Assembly (NCBI RefSeq): GCF_014645355.1
Contig: NZ_BMLS01000001.1
Span: forward strand, 620,001 to 684,000
Direction: 5' to 3'
Length of the DNA: 64,000 nt
Origin: Bowmanella pacifica
GTDB taxonomy: Bacteria > Pseudomonadota > Gammaproteobacteria > Enterobacterales > Alteromonadaceae
Shown: one piece after another, positions 34,421-41,622 of the stretch
Position numbering within the stretch: the stretch's first letter is position 1
Layout: every line of letters begins with the position of its first letter
Translations under genes and position numbers: made by a program
The notes under the pieces: generated by a model
What the model was told of the DNA's origin: nothing
What the model saw: only the letters and a program-made list of their open reading frames with translations
Databases searched by the model: none

Positions 34421-35434
34421 TCAGATTTTAACCGGCCCGGTACTTCCTCTTTCCAAAAGCTGAAATGGCAGGATTTCGCGCGTTCGCTGCAAAGGCTGAC
34501 GATTAATCAGCTGCGCCAATACATCGACCGCACGACGGCCCATCTCATAGGCAGGCTGATCAACCGTTGTCAGAGGCGGGTCCATATAAGCCGACACTTT
34601 GACATTATCAAAGCCGGTAATAGACACATCTTGTGGTACACGCAGCCCTCGACGCTTGAGTTCATACAGGGCACCAACGGCAATATCGTCATTAAAACAA
34701 AAGACAGCCGTAGGCGGTACTGGCACATCCCGGTCAAATAACTGCTGTATCCCTTCAATACCAGTCTCTATACGGTAGCTCCCTCCCACCAGCATATTGT
34801 CAGCAAAATCTATCCCTTCTTCCTTTAGTACGCTCTTGATACCGGCGAGTCTGTCGTGGTGGATCTGGCTGGTTCGCTGCCCGGCAATAATGCCAAAACG
34901 ACTGTGTCCATAGCTAATCAAATGATGGGTCAATGCTCTGCCCGCGGCATAGTTATCCAGCTCGATAAAAGGATAACGACGCTCACCTTCAATACGTTCA
35001 CACACGCTGACCATAGGCACCTTTTCGGCCAAAGCCGCATCGTTGGCGGAAAAAGGAAAGGAGTGATCGAGCTGTATTAATCCGTCGGCCCTGTTGGTCA
35101 GTACCATACTGGCGTACTCATGTTCACGACTAGCTTTCCCCTGGGTATCGCCCAGTAGTACCGAATATCCCTTTTCTTGCGCGCCCTGCTCTATACCTTC
35201 GATAATTCGCATAAAGAAAGGGTTAACCAGGTTAGGTACCAATACCACAATAGAATTAGATCTGCCTGTTTTCACGCTAGTGGCCAGCCAGTTCGGCCGA
35301 TAGCCCGCTTGCTGCACAGCCTTCATCACCTTCTCTCGGGTATGTTCGGTCACCAGCTCAGGACTCTTGAGGGTTCTGGACACTGTTGCGGTTGAAACAC
35401 CGGCTAACTCACTTACCTTCTTTATATTCGTCAT
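34421..35434 (-). CDS. LacI-family transcriptional regulator of the N-glycan locus
   Basis: A 337-residue regulator. The N-terminal helix-turn-helix (IKKVSELAGVSTATVSRTL) and hinge helix region (GYRPNWLATSVKTGRS) are followed by a periplasmic-binding-like sensor domain (SIVVLVPNLVNPFFMRIIEGIE, GFDNVKVSAYMDPPLTTVDQP). It sits between the two arms, which both carry the palindrome TGTAATCGATTACA, and a near copy lies upstream of its own promoter. It is therefore the likely local repressor, released by mannose, Man-GlcNAc or a related sugar; the ligand is not readable. The ribosome site is weak. Confidence 0.93.
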   Translation of the reverse strand: MTNIKKVSELAGVSTATVSRTLKSPELVTEHTREKVMKAVQQAGYRPNWLATSVKTGRSNSIVVLVPNLVNPFFMRIIEGIEQGAQEKGYSVLLGDTQGKASREHEYASMVLTNRADGLIQLDHSFPFSANDAALAEKVPMVSVCERIEGERRYPFIELDNYAAGRALTHHLISYGHSRFGIIAGQRTSQIHHDRLAGIKSVLKEEGIDFADNMLVGGSYRIETGIEGIQQLFDRDVPVPPTAVFCFNDDIAVGALYELKRRGLRVPQDVSITGFDNVKVSAYMDPPLTTVDQPAYEMGRRAVDVLAQLINRQPLQRTREILPFQLLERGSTGPVKI

Positions 35435-35502
35435 GAATGCTAACTATTCCTGTTGTTTACTGGCCCTTTCCATTGGCTGGGGCGATACGCGCAGTCCATC
35501 TG

Positions 35503-35530
35503 TTTATATGATTTCACCCCATAAAGGCAA
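35503..35530 (-). promoter_or_regulatory. Putative promoter of the LacI-family regulator gene
   Basis: On the minus strand TTGCCT (35530-35525), a 16-bp spacer and TATAAA (35508-35503) give a reasonable match, with a start near 35497 and a leader of about 60 bases. Confidence 0.45.
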
Positions 35531-35543
35531 TAGCAAGCAAAGA

Positions 35544-35557
35544 TGTAATCGATAACA
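35544..35557. promoter_or_regulatory. LacI-family operator variant TGTAATCGATAACA
   Basis: It differs from the perfect palindrome at one base and lies just upstream of the regulator's own -35 box. It may support autoregulation or looping with the sites at 34199 and 35659. Confidence 0.55.
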
Positions 35558-35658
35558 CAAGTTGCCGAAACCAGACAAAATATGGCCTTTAAAAGGATTT
35601 ATTGCCGTTTAATCTGCTAGTTTTAACCATAATACGATTTTAATCTAGACGCTGCAGA

Positions 35659-35672
35659 TGTAATCGATTACA
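35659..35672. promoter_or_regulatory. LacI-family operator TGTAATCGATTACA (plus arm)
   Basis: An exact copy of the minus-arm operator, about 67 bp before the first GH92 gene of the plus arm. I could not place the plus-arm promoter with confidence; CATAAT at 35628-35633 lacks a well-spaced -35 box. Confidence 0.7.
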
Positions 35673-35691
35673 GTTTTACGAATTGTTAACT

Positions 35692-35722
35692 TGACCCAGC
35701 TGCGTATTGCACATTTGGGTCA
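35692..35722 (+). promoter_or_regulatory. Leader hairpin before the first plus-arm GH92 gene
   Basis: TGACCCA and TGGGTCA form a perfect 7-bp inverted repeat around 17 bases, with an outer AATTG/CAATT pair at 35681-35685 and 35723-35727. It ends about 17 bases before the likely ATG and may affect translation start or mRNA stability. Confidence 0.4.
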
Positions 35723-35738
35723 CAATTGAGTGGAAAAC

Positions 35739-38072
35739 ATGATGATGCGTAATGCCTGCCTTGTCGCTGCCAGCTTGTCCTTGCTGGCCTGTGCCAACCA
35801 GACAGCCCAGATGTCGCCCCAATCCCAAGTTAATCTGGTGGCCGACGATTTGGTTCAATATGTTAACCCCCTGATGGGTACGGACTCCAAGTTCAGTTTG
35901 TCCAACGGTAACACTTACCCGGCCATCGCCACCCCATGGGCCATGCATTTTTGGACCCCAATGACCGCACCAATGGGTGATGGATGGGCTTATAAGTATG
36001 ACGACGATACCCTGCGTGGTATCAAGCAAACCCATCAACCCAGCCCCTGGTTAAATGACTATGGTGCATTTTCCTTTATGGCGGTAACAGGTTCGCTGAA
36101 ATTTAAAGAAGACGAGCGCGCCTCATGGTTTTCCCACAAAGCAGAACACGCCAGCCCGGACCACTACTCAGTCTACCTGGCCGACTACGACACAACCATG
36201 GAAGTCACTCCCATGGAACGCGCCGCACAATTTCGCTTCACTTTTCCGGACAGTGACCAGGCTTATATTCTGCTAGATGCCTTTAACAAGGGCTCTATGG
36301 TTAAGATTTTGCCTGAGCAGCGCAAGATTATCGGCTATGCGCGCAACAACCACGGCGGTGTCCCCGACAACTTCCATAACTATTTTGTGGTGCAATTCGA
36401 CAAAGATTTCGAGCTCACCCATACCTGGCACAACGACTGGACGCTGCAGGAAAACAGTCTGCAGAGTGAAGGCGAGCACGTCGGCGCCATTATTGGCTTT
36501 AAAACCAAAAGGGGCGAGCAGGTACATGCCAAGGTCGCCTCGTCTTTTATTAGTTTGGAACAAGCCGAGCTTAACCTGAGTCGTGAAATCGGCCAGGACA
36601 GCTTTGCTCAAACCCAAACTAAGGCCAGACAGACCTGGCAGAAGGAGCTATCCAGAATCCGGGTTGAAGATCAGGATCTTGACCAGGTACGTACTTTTTA
36701 TTCAGCTTTGTACCGGGTACTACTCTTCCCCCGCAAGTTCTATGAATACGATGCGAACAACCAGCTAGTGCACTACAGCCCCTATAACGGTGAGGTGCTG
36801 CCAGGCTATATGTTCACCGACAACGGCTTCTGGGATACCTTCCGTGCCGTGTTCCCTTTCTTCACCCTGATGTATCCAGAGCTGGATGCCCAGGTTATGG
36901 AAGGTTTGGCAAACACCTATAAAGAATCTGGCTGGCTGCCGGAATGGGCAAGTCCAGGCCATCGTAACGTCATGGTTGGTTCAAACTCCGCCATCAATAT
37001 CGCTGATGCCTATTTGAAAGGGATCCGTGGTTTCGATATGGAAACCTTGTATGAAGCAGTCAAGAAAAACGCCGAGGTGAATGAGGGGCGTCCCATGACA
37101 TCTGTCGGCCGTGAAGGTGTGGATTACTACAATAAGCTTGGCTATGTACCCTACGATGTGGGTATTAATGAAAATGCGGCTCGCACCTTGGAGTATGCCT
37201 TTGCAGACTTCAATCTATATAAGCTGGCCAAAGCCTTAGGTAAGGACCAGGATGCCGAGTTATTCCGTCAGCGCTCACTGAATTACCGCAATCTGTTCGA
37301 CAGTGAAACCGGTTGGATGCGCGGCAAGAATGAAGACGGTAGCTTCCAGGCTCCCTTTAACCCACTGAAATGGGGTGATGCCTTTACCGAGGGTAATGCA
37401 CTGCACTATACCTGGTCGGTTTTCCACGATATTGAAGGACTCAAACAGTTGATGGGCGGACAACAAGCCTTTATCAACAAGCTGGATCAGGTCTTTGATA
37501 TGCCGCCGCTGTTCGACGACTCTTACTATGGTTTCACCATTCACGAAATCCGCGAGATGCAGATCGTCAATATGGGTAACTATGCCCATGGTAACCAGCC
37601 TATCCAGCATATGATTTATCTGTACAACCACGCGGGCCAGCCCTGGAAAGCCCAGTACAAGGTACGTGATGTGATGGACAAGCTATATTCCGCCACCCCC
37701 GACGGTTACTGCGGCGACGAAGACAATGGCCAGACCTCAGCCTGGTATGTGTTCAGTGCACTGGGTTTCTATCCGGTCACCCCCGGCACACCAGAATATG
37801 TGATTGGCAGTCCGTTGTTTGACAAGGTCACCTTAACCTTGGAAGACGGCAAGACCTTTGTAGTCGAGTCCAGCAACAATCAGGCCGACAGCCCTTATAT
37901 TCAGCAAGCCTGGTTAAATGGCAAGGCGCTGGATAAAAGCTGGCTGAATCATCATGTGATTCAGGCCGGAGGCAAACTGCACTTCGACATGGGACAAACC
38001 CCGAACAAAGCCTGGGCAAGCAGTAGTTCAGCCCAACCTTATTCCATGTCACTTGAGGCTTCACGCCCCTAA
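35739..38072 (+). CDS. GH92 lipoprotein with Gln for the catalytic acid (GH92-2), predicted mannose-1-phosphate-linkage enzyme
   Basis: A GH92-family lipoprotein of about 777 residues (signal ending SLLAC). The fold blocks are present but belong to a separate clade: NGNTYPAIATPWAMHFWTP and IKQTHQPSPWLNDYG replace the usual opening motifs. The position of the general acid reads HGNQPIQH, with CAG at 37596-37598, while the three other GH92s here have NEP. The base motif is kept as GDEDNGQTSAW. From memory, GH92 enzymes that remove mannose from mannose-alpha-1-phospho-6-mannose also have Gln here, since phosphate is a good leaving group. ATGs at 35739, 35742 and 35745 are all possible; an in-frame GTG lies at 35730. 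Confidence 0.9.
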   Translation: MMMRNACLVAASLSLLACANQTAQMSPQSQVNLVADDLVQYVNPLMGTDSKFSLSNGNTYPAIATPWAMHFWTPMTAPMGDGWAYKYDDDTLRGIKQTHQPSPWLNDYGAFSFMAVTGSLKFKEDERASWFSHKAEHASPDHYSVYLADYDTTMEVTPMERAAQFRFTFPDSDQAYILLDAFNKGSMVKILPEQRKIIGYARNNHGGVPDNFHNYFVVQFDKDFELTHTWHNDWTLQENSLQSEGEHVGAIIGFKTKRGEQVHAKVASSFISLEQAELNLSREIGQDSFAQTQTKARQTWQKELSRIRVEDQDLDQVRTFYSALYRVLLFPRKFYEYDANNQLVHYSPYNGEVLPGYMFTDNGFWDTFRAVFPFFTLMYPELDAQVMEGLANTYKESGWLPEWASPGHRNVMVGSNSAINIADAYLKGIRGFDMETLYEAVKKNAEVNEGRPMTSVGREGVDYYNKLGYVPYDVGINENAARTLEYAFADFNLYKLAKALGKDQDAELFRQRSLNYRNLFDSETGWMRGKNEDGSFQAPFNPLKWGDAFTEGNALHYTWSVFHDIEGLKQLMGGQQAFINKLDQVFDMPPLFDDSYYGFTIHEIREMQIVNMGNYAHGNQPIQHMIYLYNHAGQPWKAQYKVRDVMDKLYSATPDGYCGDEDNGQTSAWYVFSALGFYPVTPGTPEYVIGSPLFDKVTLTLEDGKTFVVESSNNQADSPYIQQAWLNGKALDKSWLNHHVIQAGGKLHFDMGQTPNKAWASSSSAQPYSMSLEASRP

Positions 38073-38077
38073 CGTAT

Positions 38078-38093
38078 GGGCGCGCTTGCGCCC
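38078..38093 (+). promoter_or_regulatory. Intercistronic hairpin between GH92-2 and the FHS transporter
   Basis: GGGCGC, loop GCTT, GCGCCC: a 6-bp GC stem in the 42-bp gap, without a T-run. Confidence 0.45.
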
Positions 38094-38114
38094 TTCATAT
38101 AGCGAGACAAGATT

Positions 38115-39365
38115 ATGGCAGGTTTTCAAACAGGTCCGGTGGCCGGTGGCCAGGTAAAAGGAGGACACTTCGCCTTTGCCTCCATGACCACTTTGTTTTT
38201 TATCTGGGGCTTTATCACCGCCCTAAACGATATTCTGATCCCACACCTTAAAGAAGTATTCTCTTTGAACTACACCCAGGCCATGCTGGTGCAGTTCTGC
38301 TTTTTTGGCGCGTACTTTATTGTGTCGCCCTTTGCCGGCATGCTGATTGAGAAAATCGGCTACCGCCGCGGCATTATTACCGGTCTTTGTACTATTGCTC
38401 TGGGCTGCGCCCTGTTTTATCCGGCAGCAGAAGTGAAAGTGTACGGTGTGTTTCTGCTGGCGCTGTTTGTGTTGGCAGCCGGTATCACGGTTTTGCAGGT
38501 GTCGGCTAACCCTTATGTAGCCATTCTGGGCCCCGAAAAAACCAGTGCCAGCCGTTTAAATCTGGCCCAAGCGGTCAATTCATTGGGTCATACATTGGGC
38601 CCTCTGTTCGGCACCGTGCTGATTTTTGGTGCCGCCAGCGCAGCCATCAGTGCTGATGCGGTCAAACTCCCTTACCTTATCCTGGCCGGTGCCACGCTGC
38701 TGGTCGCTTTGTTATTTAAAGCCATTAAGCTGCCGGATATCCACGCCGATCTTCACGAACAAGCCAAACCCAGCTGGTCAGAAGTACTGGGACATCGCCA
38801 GTTGATGTTCGGCGTGCTGGCTATCTTCTTGTATGTAGGGGCAGAAGTAGCCATAGGTAGCTTCTTGGTCAATTACTTTGCTGAAGGCCATATTGGTAAT
38901 TTGAGCACCAAGCAAGCCGGCGCCATGGTTTCCTATTATTGGGGCGCCGCCATGATTGGTCGCTTTATCGGTGCCGCCCTGACCCGTATTGTTGCCCCAG
39001 TTTATGTGTTGGCAGGCAATGCCACCCTGGCTATCGGCCTTATCATCCTGTCCATCAACAGTGTGGGCGAGTTGGCCATGTGGTCTATTCTGGCTGTGGG
39101 CTTCTTTAACTCTATTATGTTCCCCACCATTTTCTCACTGGCCATTGGCGGCTTGGGACGTCTGACATCACGAGGTTCCGGCTTGCTGTGTATGGCCATA
39201 GTAGGTGGTGCCATTTTGCCATTGCTGCAAGGAATGGTGGCCGACCACAGCTCAGTGCAAATCAGCTTTATTGTGCCTATGTTCGCTTATCTGTATATCG
39301 GCTGGTACGCGCTCTACGGTGCCAGAGCGGTTCCTGAAATGAATACCGCAGAGGCGCAATCATGA
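38115..39365 (+). CDS. FHS-family MFS sugar transporter
   Basis: A 416-residue inner-membrane carrier with twelve helices and the signature of the fucose/glucose-galactose:H+ symporter group (FFIWGFITALNDILIPHLK at 27-45, QVSANPYVAILGPE, AQAVNSLGHTLGP). Being followed by a PfkB kinase and an AGE isomerase in overlapping genes, it most likely brings in mannose released by the GH92 enzymes; fructose or glucose are alternatives. Its stop overlaps the kinase start by ATGA. Confidence 0.92.
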   Translation: MAGFQTGPVAGGQVKGGHFAFASMTTLFFIWGFITALNDILIPHLKEVFSLNYTQAMLVQFCFFGAYFIVSPFAGMLIEKIGYRRGIITGLCTIALGCALFYPAAEVKVYGVFLLALFVLAAGITVLQVSANPYVAILGPEKTSASRLNLAQAVNSLGHTLGPLFGTVLIFGAASAAISADAVKLPYLILAGATLLVALLFKAIKLPDIHADLHEQAKPSWSEVLGHRQLMFGVLAIFLYVGAEVAIGSFLVNYFAEGHIGNLSTKQAGAMVSYYWGAAMIGRFIGAALTRIVAPVYVLAGNATLAIGLIILSINSVGELAMWSILAVGFFNSIMFPTIFSLAIGGLGRLTSRGSGLLCMAIVGGAILPLLQGMVADHSSVQISFIVPMFAYLYIGWYALYGARAVPEMNTAEAQS

Positions 39366-40375
39366 AAAAAGTACTGTGTTTTGGCGAAGCCTTAATCGAT
39401 TTTTTAAACGTGGGCACCACATGCCAGGGGCCCCTTACGCTTCCAGAATTTCGCCAATATCCAGGCGGCGCGCCGGCCAATGCGGCGGTCGCGGTAGCCC
39501 AACTGGGTGGCCAGGCGTGTTTTGCCGGTCAGGTGGGGCAAGATCCCTTTGGTGAATTTCTCGCCGATGCCTTGACCCAATACGGCGTAGATACTCGTTT
39601 CTTACTAAAACATCCAAAGGCAAAGACAGCACTGGCTTTTGTTTTGCTGGATGAAAATGGCGATCGCAGCTTCTCTTTTCATCGCCATCACACCGCCGAC
39701 GTGGTGCTGGAAAAGCACCAAGTCAATGAGCAGTGGTTCAGTGGTGAGACTATTTTGCATATTTGCAGTAATACCCTGACCACTGAAGGGATTGCCGATT
39801 GCACCAAGCATATAGTGGCGTCTGCCCGCCAGGCGGGCAACCTCATTAGCTTTGATGTCAATCTGCGGCATAATTTATGGGCCAGTGGCCAGGCCGATCG
39901 CCAATTGGTCAATGCTTTGGTAGAACAAGCAAATCTGGTTAAATTTTCCCGCGATGAACTTGAGTACCTGGCCGAGGGCCAGACCGATGCTTACTTAAAA
40001 CATTGCCTCAATGCCCGCTGCCAGTTGCTGCTGGTAACCGATGGTGCCAATCGCATTGACTACTACACGCCCAGCCACCAAGGTAGCATCCAACCTCCCA
40101 GCGTCAAAGCGGTGGACACCACAGCAGGCGGTGATGCCTTTATTGGTGGCGTGCTTTATGGTTTGAGCTGCCTTACTGACAATCAGAACATTTTTACCCA
40201 ACCTACAGAACTTGAATCCCTGCTGTTGTTTGCCAGCCATTGCGGTGCCTATGCGGTTACCCAACCCGGCGCATTCCCGGCTTTGCCGGACCTTGCTAGC
40301 GTTCAAGCGCAATTACGCGCCCATGGGCACAGCCTGACAGCATTTAATCCCGCTTTATTCCGGAGCCAGGTATGA
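39362..40375 (+). CDS. PfkB-family fructokinase
   Basis: A 337-residue ribokinase-fold sugar kinase. The N-terminal FGEALIDF and substrate block PGGAPANAAVAVAQLGG are typical, as is DTTAGGDAF at 252-260 with Asp258 as catalytic base; the anion hole is AGGD instead of GAGD. The likely reaction is fructose to fructose-6-phosphate, using fructose made from mannose by the next-encoded isomerase; direct mannose phosphorylation is possible. Start and stop overlap neighbours by 4 bp. Confidence 0.9.
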   Translation: MKKVLCFGEALIDFLNVGTTCQGPLTLPEFRQYPGGAPANAAVAVAQLGGQACFAGQVGQDPFGEFLADALTQYGVDTRFLLKHPKAKTALAFVLLDENGDRSFSFHRHHTADVVLEKHQVNEQWFSGETILHICSNTLTTEGIADCTKHIVASARQAGNLISFDVNLRHNLWASGQADRQLVNALVEQANLVKFSRDELEYLAEGQTDAYLKHCLNARCQLLLVTDGANRIDYYTPSHQGSIQPPSVKAVDTTAGGDAFIGGVLYGLSCLTDNQNIFTQPTELESLLLFASHCGAYAVTQPGAFPALPDLASVQAQLRAHGHSLTAFNPALFRSQV

Positions 40376-41559
40376 ATTTCCTATCCCAAGATTTTCTTAT
40401 TGCCCATTGCCAGAGCATTCTGGATTTCTATACCGACAAAGTGGTGGATACCAGTGGTGGCTATCATCAGAACTTCCTTGATGACGGTCGGCTGTTCGAC
40501 ACTCACTTTAAGCAGTTAGTCAGCAGCACCAGGATCATCGTTAATTATGCAACCGCCGGCATGTTGTTCGGCCGCCAGGACTACCTTGGCATTGCCCGTC
40601 ACGGCCTCAACTATCTGGAAAAGGTGCACTTTCAGGCAGAGAGCCAGACCTATGCCTGGACCCTGGACAATCACCAACCTCTGGATATGACACAACAGGC
40701 TTATGGTTACGCCTTTGTATTGCTGGCCTATGCAGCGGCTCGCAAATCAGGATTGGTTAGCGACGACAGCAAGCTACTCATGGTTTACGACCTGCTGGAA
40801 ACGCGTTTCTGGCAAGCAGAATACGGCTTGTATGCCGATGAAATCAGCGCCAGTGGCGAGCTTAGCGACTATCGTGGCCAGAACGCCAATATGCATCTAT
40901 GTGAAGCCATGCTGGCGGCCTATGAAGCAACAGGTCTTAGCCAATTTTTGGAACGTGCTAAATTGCTTGCCCATAACATCGCAGTGCGCCAAGCTGACCT
41001 GACCGATGGTCTGGTATGGGAACACTACACGCCCAACTTTGAGCCTGACTGGGAATACAACAAAGAGGATCCGAAAAATCTTTACCGCCCCTGGGGCTTT
41101 CAGCCAGGTCATCAGACAGAATGGACTAAGCTGTTATTGATTTTGCATCGTCATGCCCCCCAGGACTGGCAGGTGCAACGCGCAAAATCGCTATTTGACC
41201 GTGCCTACCAGCAAGCCTGGGATGCGCAACAAGGTGGTCTGGTGTATGGTTTTGACCCGCAGGGTAACTGGTGTGACGACGACAAATATTTCTGGGTACA
41301 AGCAGAGAGCTTTGCCGCCGCGGCCATGCTTTATAAAGTGACCGGCGACGAAAAGTACCTGACACGATATCAGGCCCTGTGGCAATACAGCTGGGAGCAT
41401 ATGGTGGATCATCAATACGGCGCCTGGTTCAGAGTGCTCAGACGAGACAACAGTAAATACTCCAATCAGAAGAGCGCCGCCGGTGCCAAGTGTGACTATC
41501 ACACCTTGGGTGCCTGCTTTGAAGTGCTGCGCGACTTAGGTCAAAGCACGCTGAAGTAA
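40372..41559 (+). CDS. AGE-family mannose isomerase/epimerase
   Basis: A 395-residue (alpha/alpha)6-barrel enzyme of the N-acylglucosamine 2-epimerase superfamily. Family blocks are NMHLCEAMLAAYE, GFQPGHQTEWTKLL, WVQAESFAAAAMLY and MVDHQYGAWFRVL; the two histidines in PGHQ and DHQYG fit the catalytic pair of YihS-type sugar isomerases. The adjacent fructokinase favours mannose-to-fructose isomerisation over GlcNAc/ManNAc or mannose/glucose epimerisation. No signal peptide is present, so it is cytoplasmic. The start follows GGAG and overlaps the kinase stop by ATGA. Confidence 0.88.
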   Translation: MNFLSQDFLIAHCQSILDFYTDKVVDTSGGYHQNFLDDGRLFDTHFKQLVSSTRIIVNYATAGMLFGRQDYLGIARHGLNYLEKVHFQAESQTYAWTLDNHQPLDMTQQAYGYAFVLLAYAAARKSGLVSDDSKLLMVYDLLETRFWQAEYGLYADEISASGELSDYRGQNANMHLCEAMLAAYEATGLSQFLERAKLLAHNIAVRQADLTDGLVWEHYTPNFEPDWEYNKEDPKNLYRPWGFQPGHQTEWTKLLLILHRHAPQDWQVQRAKSLFDRAYQQAWDAQQGGLVYGFDPQGNWCDDDKYFWVQAESFAAAAMLYKVTGDEKYLTRYQALWQYSWEHMVDHQYGAWFRVLRRDNSKYSNQKSAAGAKCDYHTLGACFEVLRDLGQSTLK

Positions 41560-41568
41560 AACGCCGCC

Positions 41569-41603
41569 AACCGACAGTCAGCCCTAAGGGTGGGCTGTCG
41601 GTT
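41569..41603 (+). promoter_or_regulatory. Intercistronic hairpin between the isomerase gene and GH92-3
   Basis: AACCGACAG and CTGTCGGTT make a perfect 9-bp stem, with CCC/GGG pairing inside the loop. The tail is only TTTG, so full termination is unlikely. Confidence 0.5.
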
Positions 41604-41622
41604 TGACAAAAATGAGGATGTC

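Noticed and set aside
35739-38072. GH92-2 as an inactive pseudoenzyme because the catalytic acid is replaced.
   Set aside because: The rest of the active site, including the base motif, is kept, the gene leads a regulated operon, and a Gln at this site is, from memory, normal in phosphodiester-cleaving GH92s.
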